From Hippasteria phrygiana (Eukaryota; Echinodermata; Asteroidea; Valvatida; Goniasteridae), in contig JAZGUH010000281.1 in the NCBI GenBank assembly GCA_037893225.1, positions 364,213-428,212 on the forward strand: 64,000 nt of DNA. The letters are read 5' to 3'. This document shows positions 52,858 through 64,000 of this stretch, piece by piece. Made by a program: the position numbers and the translations under genes. The stretch's first letter is position 1; every line of letters begins with the position of its first letter. The notes beneath the pieces were generated by a model. It saw only the letters and a list, made by a program, of their open reading frames with translations. It was not told the DNA's origin and ran no database searches.

Positions 52858-54710
52858 GAATTTGACATGCATGGAGCAATAAATAGACGGTAACATGTAC
52901 ACAGATGGTGGCCGGGAAGAAAATAAACATTGCGAGGTTTGAATTTTCTCCACAAGTGTTAATTCTAAGAAGCCGCCGATAATTGCAACATGTAGCGCCA
53001 GATCTAAGCTATCCATACATGTCAAAATTACTGAATTTGGTTGATATTTCATGCAATTATGAATGAGTAAAGCAAGTCCATACCCCAGGGAATTTGACAT
53101 GCATGGAGCAATAAATAGACGGTAATATGTACACAGATGTTGGCCGGAAAGAAAATAAACATTGCGAGGTTTGAATTTTATCCACAAGTTTTAACTCTAG
53201 GAAGCCGCCAATGATTGCAACATGTAGCGCCAGATCTAAGCTATCCATACATGTCAAAATTACTGAATTTGGTTGATATTTCATGCAATTATGAATGAGT
53301 AAAGCAAGTCATACCCTAGGGAATTTGACATGCATGGAGCAATAAATAGACGGTAACATGTACACAGATGTTGGCCGGGAAGAAAATAAACATTGCGAGG
53401 TTTGAATTTTCTCCACAAGTTTTAACTCTAAGAAGCCGCCGATAATTGCAACATGTAGCGCCAGATCTAAGCTATCCATACATGTCAAAATTACTGTATT
53501 TGGTTGATATTTCATGCAATTATGAATGAGTAGAGCAAGTCCATACCCCAGGGAATTTGACAGGCATGGAGCAATAAATAGAAGGTAATATGCACACAGA
53601 TGTTGGCCGGAAAGAAAATAAACATTGCGAGGTTTGAATGTTCTCCACAAGTTTTAACTCTAAGAAGCCGCCGATAATTGCAACATGTAGCGCCAGATCT
53701 AAGCTATCCATACATGTCAAAATTACTGAATTTGGTTGATATTTCATGCAATTATGAATGAGTAAAGCAAGTCATACCCTAGGGAATTTGACATGCATGG
53801 AGCAATAAATAGACGGTAACATGTACACAGATGTTGGCCGGAAAGAAAATAAACATTGCGAGGTTTGAATTTTATCCACAAGTTTTAACTCTAGGAAGCC
53901 GCCAATGATTGCAACATGTAGCGCCAGATCTAAGCTATCCATACATGTCAAAATTACTGTATTTGGTTGATATTTCATGCAATTATGAATGAGTAAAGCA
54001 AGTCCATACCCCAGGGAATTTGACAGGCATGGAGCAATAAATAGAAGGTAATATGCACACAGATGTTGGCCGGAAAGAAAATAAACATTGCGAGGTTTGA
54101 ATTTTATCCACAAGTTTTAACTCTAGGAAGCCGCCAATGATTGCAACATGTAGCGCCAGATCTAAGCTATCCATACATGTCAAAATTACTGTATTTGGTT
54201 GATATTTCATGCAATTATGAATGAGTAGAGCAAGTCCATACCCCAGGGAATTTGACAGGCATGGAGCAATAAATAGAAGGTAATGTGCACACAGATGTTG
54301 GCCGGAAAGAAAATAAACATTGCGAGGTTTGAATTTTCTCCACAAGTGTTAACTCTAAGAAGCCGCCGATAATTGCAACATGTAGCGCCAGATCTAAGCT
54401 ATCCATACATGTCAAAATTACTGAATTTGGTTGATATTTCATGCAATTATGAATGAGTAAAGCAAGTCATACCCTAGGGAATTTGACAGGCATGGAGCAA
54501 TATATAAGAGGTAATCTGCACACAGATGGTGGCCGGGAAGAAAATAAACATTGCGAGGTTTGAATTTTCTCCACAAGTGTTAACTCTAAGAAGCCGCCGA
54601 TAATTGCAACATGTAGCGCCAGATCTAAGCTATCCATACATGTCAAAATTACTGAATTTGGTTGATATTTCATGCAATTATGAATGAGTAAAGCAAGTCC
54701 ATACCCTAGG
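52858..54710 (+). repeat. 8-monomer block, copy 4; closes 36-monomer HOR copy A
   Basis: The same eight-monomer order lies immediately next to copy 5 (54711), so the block is itself in direct tandem here. Preceding it are two identical GAATGTTCT/GGTAATTG monomers (near 52394 and 52626), a small one-monomer duplication. Confidence 0.88.
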
Positions 54711-56563
54711 GAATTTGACATGCATGGAGCAATAAATAGACGGTAACATGTACACAGATGGTGGCCGGGAAGAAAATAAACATTGCGAGGTTTGAATTTT
54801 CTCCACAAGTGTTAACTCTAAGAAGCCGCCGATAATTGCAACATGTAGCGCCAGATCTAAGCTATCCATACATGTCAAAATTACTGAATTTGGTTGATAT
54901 TTCATGCAATTATGAATGAGTAAAGCAAGTCCATACCCCAGGGAATTTGACATGCATGGAGCAATAAATAGACGGTAATATGTACACAGATGTTGGCCGG
55001 AAAGAAAATAAACATTGCGAGGTTTGAATTTTATCCACAAGTTTTAACTCTAGGAAGCCGCCAATGATTGCAACATGTAGCGCCAGATCTAAGCTATCCA
55101 TACATGTCAAAATTACTGAATTTGGTTGATATTTCATGCAATTATGAATGAGTAAAGCAAGTCATACCCTAGGGAATTTGACATGCATGGAGCAATAAAT
55201 AGACGGTAACATGTACACAGATGTTGGCCGGGAAGAAAATAAACATTGCGAGGTTTGAATTTTCTCCACAAGTTTTAACTCTAAGAAGCCGCCGATAATT
55301 GCAACATGTAGCGCCAGATCTAAGCTATCCATACATGTCAAAATTACTGTATTTGGTTGATATTTCATGCAATTATGAATGAGTAGAGCAAGTCCATACC
55401 CCAGGGAATTTGACAGGCATGGAGCAATAAATAGAAGGTAATATGCACACAGATGTTGGCCGGAAAGAAAATAAACATTGCGAGGTTTGAATGTTCTCCA
55501 CAAGTTTTAACTCTAAGAAGCCGCCGATAATTGCAACATGTAGCGCCAGATCTAAGCTATCCATACATGTCAAAATTACTGAATTTGGTTGATATTTCAT
55601 GCAATTATGAATGAGTAAAGCAAGTCATACCCTAGGGAATTTGACATGCATGGAGCAATAAATAGACGGTAACATGTACACAGATGTTGGCCGGAAAGAA
55701 AATAAACATTGCGAGGTTTGAATTTTATCCACAAGTTTTAACTCTAGGAAGCCGCCAATGATTGCAACATGTAGCGCCAGATCTAAGCTATCCATACATG
55801 TCAAAATTACTGTATTTGGTTGATATTTCATGCAATTATGAATGAGTAAAGCAAGTCCATACCCCAGGGAATTTGACAGGCATGGAGCAATAAATAGAAG
55901 GTAATATGCACACAGATGTTGGCCGGAAAGAAAATAAACATTGCGAGGTTTGAATTTTATCCACAAGTTTTAACTCTAGGAAGCCGCCAATGATTGCAAC
56001 ATGTAGCGCCAGATCTAAGCTATCCATACATGTCAAAATTACTGTATTTGGTTGATATTTCATGCAATTATGAATGAGTAGAGCAAGTCCATACCCCAGG
56101 GAATTTGACAGGCATGGAGCAATAAATAGAAGGTAATGTGCACACAGATGTTGGCCGGAAAGAAAATAAACATTGCGAGGTTTGAATTTTCTCCACAAGT
56201 GTTAACTCTAAGAAGCCGCCGATAATTGCAACATGTAGCGCCAGATCTAAGCTATCCATACATGTCAAAATTACTGAATTTGGTTGATATTTCATGCAAT
56301 TATGAATGAGTAAAGCAAGTCATACCCTAGGGAATTTGACAGGCATGGAGCAATATATAAGAGGTAATCTGCACACAGATGGTGGCCGGGAAGAAAATAA
56401 ACATTGCGAGGTTTGAATTTTCTCCACAAGTGTTAACTCTAAGAAGCCGCCGATAATTGCAACATGTAGCGCCAGATCTAAGCTATCCATACATGTCAAA
56501 ATTACTGAATTTGGTTGATATTTCATGCAATTATGAATGAGTAAAGCAAGTCCATACCCTAGG
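54711..56563 (+). repeat. 8-monomer block, copy 5; opens 36-monomer HOR copy B
   Basis: The order is the same, but it is entered through CCCTAGG instead of CCCCAGG, and its first monomer has GTTAACTC (near 54811) instead of GTTAATTC. This first monomer therefore looks like a junction hybrid between the TATATA-following type and the block's own first monomer. Confidence 0.86.
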
Positions 56564-59500
56564 GAATTTGACATGCATGGAGCAATAAATAGACGGTAAC
56601 ATGTACACAGATGTTGGCCGGAAAGAAAATAAACATTGCGAGGTTTGAATGTTCTCCACAAGTTTTAACTCTAAGAAGCCGCCGATAATTGCAACATGTA
56701 GCGCCAGATCTAAGCTATCCATACATGTCAAAATTACTGAATTTGGTTGATATTTCATGCAATTATGAATGAGTAAAGCAAGTCCATACCCCAGGGAATT
56801 TGACAGGCATGGAGCAATAAATAAAAGGTAATCTGCACACAGATGGTGGCCGGGAAGAAAATAAACATTGCGAGGTTTGAATTTTCTCCACAAGTGTTAA
56901 CTCTAAGAAGCCGCCGATAATTGCAACATGTAGCGCCAGATCTAAGCTATCCATACATGTCAAAATTACTGAATTTGGTTGATATTTCATGCAATTATGA
57001 ATGAGTAAAGCAAGTCCATACACCAGGGAATTTGACATGCATGGAGCAATAAATAGACGGTAACATGTACACAGATGTTGGCCGGAAAGAAAATAAACAT
57101 TGCGAGGTTTGAATGTTCTCCACAAGTTTTAACTCTAAGAAGCCGCCGGTAATTGCAACATGTAGCGCCAGATCTAAGCTATCCATACATGTCAAAATTA
57201 CTGAATTTGGTTGATATTTCATGCAATTATGAATGAGTAAAGCAAGTCCATACCCCAGGGAATTTGACAGGCATGGAGCAATAAATAGAAGGTAATATGC
57301 ACACAGATGTTGGCCGGAAAGAAAATAAACATTGCGAGGTTTGAATTTTCTCCACAAGTTTTAACTCTAAGAAGCCGCCGATAATTGCAACATGTAGCGC
57401 CAGATCTAAGCTATCCATACATGTCAAAATTACTGAATTTGGTTGATATTTCATGCAATTATGAATGAGTAAAGCAAGTCCATACCCCAGGGAATTTGAC
57501 AGGCATGGAGCAATATATAAGAGGTAATCTGCACACAGATGGTGGCCGGGAAGAAAATAAACATTGCGAGGTTTGAATTTTCTCCACAAGTGTTAACTCT
57601 AAGAAGCCGCCGATAATTGCAACATGTAGCGCCAGATCTAAGCTATCCATACATGTCAAAATTACTGAATTTGGTTGATATTTCATGCAATTATGAATGA
57701 GTAAAGCAAGTCCATACACCAGGGAATTTGACATGCATGGAGCAATAAATAGACGGTAATATGTACACAGATGTTGGCCGGAAAGAAAATAAACATTGCG
57801 AGGTTTGAATTTTATCCACAAGTTTTAACTCTAGGAAGCCGCCAATGATTGCAACATGTAGCGCCAGATCTAAGCTATCCATACATGTCAAAATTACTGT
57901 ATTTGGTTGATATTTCATGCAATTATGAATGAGTAGAGCAAGTCCATACCCCAGGGAATTTGACAGGCATGGAGCAATAAATAGAAGGTAATATGCACAC
58001 AGATGTTGGCCGGAAAGAAAATAAACATTGCGAGGTTTGAATTTTCTCCACAAGTTTTAACTCTAAGAAGCCGCCGATAATTGCAACATGTAGCGCCAGA
58101 TCTAAGCTATCCATACATGTCAAAATTACTGAATTTGGTTGATATTTCATGCAATTATGAATGAGTAAAGCAAGTCCATACCCCAGGGAATTTGACAGGC
58201 ATGGAGCAATATATAAGAGGTAATCTGCACACAGATGGTGGCCGGGAAGAAAATAAACATTGCGAGGTTTGAATTTTCTCCACAAGTGTTAACTCTAAGA
58301 AGCCGCCGATAATTGCAACATGTAGCGCCAGATCTAAGCTATCCATACATGTCAAAATTACTGAATTTGGTTGATATTTCATGCAATTATGAATGAGTAA
58401 AGCAAGTCCATACACCAGGGAATTTGACATGCATGGAGCAATAAATAGACGGTAATATGTACACAGATGTTGGCCGGAAAGAAAATAAACATTGCGAGGT
58501 TTGAATTTTATCCACAAGTTTTAACTCTAGGAAGCCGCCAATGATTGCAACATGTAGCGCCAGATCTAAGCTATCCATACATGTCAAAATTACTGTATTT
58601 GGTTGATATTTCATGCAATTATGAATGAGTAGAGCAAGTCCATACCCCAGGGAATTTGACAGGCATGGAGCAATAAATAGAAGGTAATATGCACACAGAT
58701 GTTGGCCGGAAAGAAAATAAACATTGCGAGGTTTGAATTTTCTCCACAAGTGTTAACTCTAAGAAGCCGCCGATAATTGCAACATGTAGCGCCAGATCTA
58801 AGCTATCCATACATGTCAAAATTACTGAATTTGGTTGATATTTCATGCAATTATGAATGAGTAAAGCAAGTCATACCCTAGGGAATTTGACATGCATGGA
58901 GCAATAAATAGACGGTAACATGTACACAGATGTTGGCCGGGAAGAAAATAAACATTGCGAGGTTTGAATTTTCTCCACAAATGTTAATTCTAAGAAGCCG
59001 CCGATAATTGCAACATGTAGCGCCAGATCTAAGCTATCCATACATGTCAAAATTACTGAATTTGGTTGATATTTCATGCAATTATGAATGAGTAAAGCAA
59101 GTCCATACCCTAGGGAATTTGACATGCATGGAGCAATAAATAGACGGTAACATGTACACAGATGTTGGCCGGAAAGAAAATAAACATTGCGAGGTTTGAA
59201 TGTTCTCCACAAGTTTTAACTCTAAGAAGCCGCCGATAATTGCAACATGTAGCGCCAGATCTAAGCTATCCATACATGTCAAAATTACTGAATTTGGTTG
59301 ATATTTCATGCAATTATGAATGAGTAAAGCAAGTCCATACCCCAGGGAATTTGACAGGCATGGAGCAATAAATAAAAGGTAATCTGCACACAGATGGTGG
59401 CCGGGAAGAAAATAAACATTGCGAGGTTTGAATTTTCTCCACAAGTGTTAACTCTAAGAAGCCGCCGATAATTGCAACATGTAGCGCCAGATCTAAGCTA

Positions 59501-61201
59501 TCCATACATGTCAAAATTACTGAATTTGGTTGATATTTCATGCAATTATGAATGAGTAAAGCAAGTCCATACCCCAGGGAATTTGACAGGCATGGAGCAA
59601 TATATAAGAGGTAATCTGCACACAGATGGTGGCCGGGAAGAAAATAAACATTGCGAGGTTTGAATTTTCTCCACAAGTGTTAACTCTAAGAAGCCGCCGA
59701 TAATTGCAACATGTAGCGCCAGATCTAAGCTATCCATACATGTCAAAATTACTGAATTTGGTTGATATTTCATGCAATTATGAATGAGTAAAGCAAGTCC
59801 ATACACCAGGGAATTTGACATGCATGGAGCAATAAATAGACGGTAATATGTACACAGATGTTGGCCGGAAAGAAAATAAACATTGCGAGGTTTGAATTTT
59901 ATCCACAAGTTTTAACTCTAGGAAGCCGCCAATGATTGCAACATGTAGCGCCAGATCTAAGCTATCCATACATGTCAAAATTACTGAATTTGGTTGATAT
60001 TTCATGCAATTATGAATGAGTAAAGCAAGTCATACCCTAGGGAATTTGACAGGCATGGAGCAATATATAAGAGGTAATCTGCACACAGATGGTGGCCGGG
60101 AAGAAAATAAACATTGCGAGGTTTGAATTTTCTCCACAAGTGTTAACTCTAAGAAGCCGCCGATAATTGCAACATGTAGCGCCAGATCTAAGCTATCCAT
60201 ACATGTCAAAATTACTGAATTTGGTTGATATTTCATGCAATTATGAATGAGTAAAGCAAGTCCATACCCTAGGGAATTTGACATGCATGGAGCAATAAAT
60301 AGACGGTAACATGTACACAGATGTTGGCCGGAAAGAAAATAAACATTGCGAGGTTTGAATGTTCTCCACAAGTTTTAACTCTAAGAAGCCGCCGATAATT
60401 GCAACATGTAGCGCCAGATCTAAGCTATCCATACATGTCAAAATTACTGAATTTGGTTGATATTTCATGCAATTATGAATGAGTAAAGCAAGTCCATACC
60501 CCAGGGAATTTGACAGGCATGGAGCAATAAATAAAAGGTAATCTGCACACAGATGGTGGCCGGGAAGAAAATAAACATTGCGAGGTTTGAATTTTCTCCA
60601 CAAGTGTTAACTCTAAGAAGCCGCCGATAATTGCAACATGTAGCGCCAGATCTAAGCTATCCATACATGTCAAAATTACTGAATTTGGTTGATATTTCAT
60701 GCAATTATGAATGAGTAAAGCAAGTCCATACACCAGGGAATTTGACATGCATGGAGCAATAAATAGACGGTAACATGTACACAGATGTTGGCCGGAAAGA
60801 AAATAAACATTGCGAGGTTTGAATGTTCTCCACAAGTTTTAACTCTAAGAAGCCGCCGGTAATTGCAACATGTAGCGCCAGATCTAAGCTATCCATACAT
60901 GTCAAAATTACTGAATTTGGTTGATATTTCATGCAATTATGAATGAGTAAAGCAAGTCCATACACCAGGGAATTTGACATGCATGGAGCAATAAATAGAC
61001 GGTAACATGTACACAGATGTTGGCCGGAAAGAAAATAAACATTGCGAGGTTTGAATGTTCTCCACAAGTTTTAACTCTAAGAAGCCGCCGGTAATTGCAA
61101 CATGTAGCGCCAGATCTAAGCTATCCATACATGTCAAAATTACTGAATTTGGTTGATATTTCATGCAATTATGAATGAGTAAAGCAAGTCCATACCCCAG
61201 G

Positions 61202-63056
61202 GAATTTGACATGCATGGAGCAATAAATAGACGGTAACATGTACACAGATGGTGGCCGGGAAGAAAATAAACATTGCGAGGTTTGAATTTTCTCCACAAG
61301 TGTTAATTCTAAGAAGCCGCCGATAATTGCAACATGTAGCGCCAGATCTAAGCTATCCATACATGTCAAAATTACTGAATTTGGTTGATATTTCATGCAA
61401 TTATGAATGAGTAAAGCAAGTCCATACCCCAGGGAATTTGACATGCATGGAGCAATAAATAGACGGTAATATGTACACAGATGTTGGCCGGAAAGAAAAT
61501 AAACATTGCGAGGTTTGAATTTTATCCACAAGTTTTAACTCTAGGAAGCCGCCAATGATTGCAACATGTAGCGCCAGATCTAAGCTATCCATACATGTCA
61601 AAATTACTGAATTTGGTTGATATTTCATGCAATTATGAATGAGTAAAGCAAGTCATACCCTAGGGAATTTGACATGCATGGAGCAATAAATAGACGGTAA
61701 CATGTACACAGATGTTGGCCGGGAAGAAAATAAACATTGCGAGGTTTGAATTTTCTCCACAAGTTTTAACTCTAAGAAGCCGCCGATAATTGCAACATGT
61801 AGCGCCAGATCTAAGCTATCCATACATGTCAAAATTACTGTATTTGGTTGATATTTCATGCAATTATGAATGAGTAGAGCAAGTCCATACCCCAGGGAAT
61901 TTGACAGGCATGGAGCAATAAATAGAAGGTAATATGCACACAGATGTTGGCCGGAAAGAAAATAAACATTGCGAGGTTTGAATGTTCTCCACAAGTTTTA
62001 ACTCTAAGAAGCCGCCGATAATTGCAACATGTAGCGCCAGATCTAAGCTATCCATACATGTCAAAATTACTGAATTTGGTTGATATTTCATGCAATTATG
62101 AATGAGTAAAGCAAGTCATACCCTAGGGAATTTGACATGCATGGAGCAATAAATAGACGGTAACATGTACACAGATGTTGGCCGGAAAGAAAATAAACAT
62201 TGCGAGGTTTGAATTTTATCCACAAGTTTTAACTCTAGGAAGCCGCCAATGATTGCAACATGTAGCGCCAGATCTAAGCTATCCATACATGTCAAAATTA
62301 CTGTATTTGGTTGATATTTCATGCAATTATGAATGAGTAAAGCAAGTCCATACCCCAGGGAATTTGACAGGCATGGAGCAATAAATAGAAGGTAATATGC
62401 ACACAGATGTTGGCCGGAAAGAAAATAAACATTGCGAGGTTTGAATTTTATCCACAAGTTTTAACTCTAGGAAGCCGCCAATGATTGCAACATGTAGCGC
62501 CAGATCTAAGCTATCCATACATGTCAAAATTACTGTATTTGGTTGATATTTCATGCAATTATGAATGAGTAGAGCAAGTCCATACCCCAGGGAATTTGAC
62601 AGGCATGGAGCAATAAATAGAAGGTAATGTGCACACAGATGTTGGCCGGGAAAGAAATAAACATTGCGAGGTTTGAATTTTCTCCACAAGTGTTAACTCT
62701 AAGAAGCCGCCGATAATTGCAACATGTAGCGCCAGATCTAAGCTATCCATACATGTCAAAATTACTGAATTTGGATTGATATTTCATGCAATTATGAATG
62801 AGGAAAGCAAGTCATACCCTAGGGAATTTGACAGGCATGGAGCAATATATAAGAGGTAATCTGCACACAGATGGTGGCCGGGAAGAAAATAAACATTGCG
62901 AGGTTTGAATTCTTCTCCACAAGTGTTAACTCTAAGAAGCCGCCGATAATTGCAACATGTAGCGCCAGATCTAAGCTATCCATACATGTCAAAATTACTG
63001 AATTTGGTTGATATTTCATGCAATTATGAATGAGTAAAGCAAGTCCATACCCTAGG
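61202..63056 (+). repeat. 8-monomer block, copy 6; closes 36-monomer HOR copy B
   Basis: The order is the same as in the other five copies. It measures 1,855 bp because of two one-base insertions near 62775 and 62912, which belong to the error-rich right end of the window and probably do not reflect the real block. Confidence 0.84.
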
Positions 63057-64000
63057 GAATTTGACATGCATGGAGCAATAAATAGACGGTAACATGTACA
63101 CAGATGTTGGCCGAAAGAAAATAAACATTGCGAGGTTTGAATGTTCTCCACAAGTTTTAACTCTAAGAAGCCGCCGATAATTGCAACATGTAGCGCCAGA
63201 TCTAAGCTATCCATACATGTCAAAATTACTGAATTTGGTTGATATTTCATGCAATTATGAATGAGTAAAGCAAGTCCATACCCCAGGGAATTTGACAGGC
63301 ATGGGAGCAATAAATAAAAGGTATCTGCACACAGATGGTGGCCGGAAGAAAATAAACATTGCGAGGTTTGAATTTTCTCCACAAGTGTTAACTCTAAGAG
63401 CCGCCGATAATTGCAACATGTAGCGCCAGATCTAAGCTATCCATACATGTCAAAATTACTGAATTTGTGTTGATATTTCATGCAATTATGAATGAGTAAA
63501 GCAAGTCCATACACCAGGGAATTTGACATGCATGGAGCAATAAATAGACGGTAACATGTACACAGATGTTGGCCGGAAAGAAAATAAACATTGCGAGGTT
63601 TGAATGTTCTCCACAAGTTTTAACTCTAAGAAGCCGCCGATAATTGCAACATGTAGCGCCAGATCTAAGCTATCCATACATGTCAAAATTACTGAATTTG
63701 GTTGATATTTCATGCAATTATGAATGAGTAAAGCAAGTCATACCCCAGGGAATTTGACAGGCATGGAGCAATAAATAGAAGGTCATATGCACACAGATGT
63801 TGGCCGGAAAGAAAATAAACATTGCGAGGTTTGAATTTTCTCCACAAGTTTTAACTCTAAGAAGCCGCCGATAATTGCAACATGTAGCGCCAGATCTAAG
63901 CTATCCATACATGTCAAAATTACTGAATTTGGTTGATATTTCATGCAATTATGAATGAGTAAAGCAAGTCCATACCCCAGGGAATTTGACATGCATGGAG
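62641..64000 (+). other. Error-rich stretch at right edge (probable contig end)
   Basis: The same satellite continues here, but with many one-base anomalies: CCGGGAAAGAAATAA at 62648, extra a at 62775, t-to-g at 62803, extra c at 62912 (creating an EcoRI site), missing g near 63113, extra g near 63304, missing a near 63323, missing g near 63344, missing a near 63398, extra t near 63468, missing c near 63739 and a-to-c at 63784. In the preceding 62.6 kb, the only insertions I saw are two pairs shared by duplicated segments. Confidence 0.75.

Larger units (their letters stand above)
46367..54710 (+). repeat. 36-monomer higher-order repeat, copy A (8,344 bp)
   Basis: Thirty-six monomers, eight of them one base short, give 8,344 bp. 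Every monomer type and every short monomer recurs 8,344 bp to the right. The only internal difference I noted is T50559 (GAGCTATAAAT) against A58903. The unit consists of 28 monomers (6,491 bp) from 46367 followed by the 8-monomer block at 52858. I compared diagnostic columns and translated frames, not every base. Confidence 0.88.
54711..63056 (+). repeat. 36-monomer higher-order repeat, copy B (8,346 bp as read)
   Basis: This directly abuts copy A. It is two bases longer than A only because of the apparent insertions near 62775 and 62912. After 63056 the array does not start a third copy. It continues as the sequence following the TATATA monomer at 47976 does, with GAATGTTCT, AAATAAAAGG, GAATGTTCT and AATATGCAC monomers. 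Confidence 0.86.
1..64000 (+). repeat. Satellite DNA array, 232-bp monomer, about 276 head-to-tail copies
   Basis: The same unit, beginning GAATTTGACA and ending in CCATACCCCAGG or a variant, recurs every 231 or 232 bases across the whole window. Monomer starts read directly include 1, 232, 464, 696, 928, 1159, 1391, 1623, 1855 and 2087, and the last partial copy starts at 63982. The span 1-63981 equals 276 units of 232 bp minus 51 net one-base deletions. That agrees with my tally of about 55 one-base-short monomers offset by a few insertions. Every copy points the same way, and nothing unique interrupts the array. Base composition is about 38% G+C. No gene, RNA gene or mobile element is visible. 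Known satellites of this kind sit in heterochromatin, often at or beside centromeres or telomeres; placement here is inference. Confidence 0.98.

Noticed and set aside
62819..63382. A longer 187-codon minus-strand frame
   Set aside because: It exists only because apparent one-base indels near 62912, 63113, 63304, 63323 and 63344 join frames in the error-rich end. The equivalent monomers elsewhere give the usual short frames.
1..64000. CRISPR array
   Set aside because: There are no unique spacers. The whole 232-bp unit repeats, and copies are nearly identical throughout.
1..64000. CENP-B box
   Set aside because: I looked for the TTCG-N4-A-N2-CGGG pattern on both strands of the monomer. The only CGGG context (TGGCCGGG) lacks the A and the TTCG at the required distances.
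1..64000. Hammerhead ribozyme in the satellite
   Set aside because: Some satellites encode one, but the core CTGATGA string is absent from both strands of the monomer.
1..64000. Transposable element, rDNA or tRNA cluster
   Set aside because: No terminal repeats, target-site duplications, polymerase or transposase coding, or rRNA/tRNA sequence is visible, and no monomer is interrupted.
1..64000. A previously undescribed gene system
   Set aside because: There is no unique coding or RNA-like sequence anywhere in the window. The only novelty supported is the structure and history of the satellite array.

Overview
This window is one continuous, gene-free satellite DNA array. From the first base to the last it is a head-to-tail run of a 232-bp monomer (231 bp in one common variant). 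By my count there are about 276 complete copies plus a short partial copy at the right edge. All copies lie in the same orientation, with no flanking unique sequence, no transposon insertion and no inversion. The monomer is about 38% G+C by hand count, and it carries one BglII site (AGATCT) in every copy I read except two. An array this long and this layered points to a eukaryotic chromosome, in a centromeric, pericentromeric, subtelomeric or other heterochromatic block. The sequence alone does not name the species, and I do not recognise the monomer.

The monomers are not uniform. They fall into about ten subfamilies defined by roughly 25 diagnostic columns. With monomer position 1 at the g of GAATTTGAC, the main columns are 11, 25-31, 37-41, 51, 59, 88, 91, 99-106, 111, 121-124, 128, 177, 213, 221 and 227-229. 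Subfamilies differ by about 7% at most. They are strung in ordered blocks that recur as higher-order repeats (HORs). The clearest is a 36-monomer, 8,344-bp unit present twice in tandem (46,367-54,710 and 54,711-63,056). An 8-monomer, 1,853-bp block occurs six times between 32 kb and 63 kb. Further segmental duplications of 3 to 13 monomers, at offsets of 1,393, 1,624, 1,855, 4,171, 4,173, 5,332, 7,887 and 11,126 bp, are tracked by private substitutions and indels that the copies share.

Layout: 1 to about 28 kb is an older, shuffled domain. It has the GATAATTAC variant and TATATA-type monomers entered through CCTCAGG. About 28-32 kb is a transition zone with many monomers recombinant between subfamilies. 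About 32-63 kb is a younger domain built from the 8-monomer block and its derivatives, and it includes the GGTAATTG variant. From about 62.64 kb onward, one-base indels and odd substitutions jump sharply. This looks like unpolished sequence near a contig end rather than biology.

The periodic minus-strand open frames of 75-120 codons are a by-product of the repeat. They start at TTG or internal ATG codons, overlap one another in shifting frames (232 is 1 modulo 3), and are truncated by the common 1-bp deletion. I call no protein-coding gene, RNA gene or CRISPR array. The sequence shows no new gene system. What merits attention is the HOR architecture, the intramonomer recombination and an inverted repeat in the monomer.
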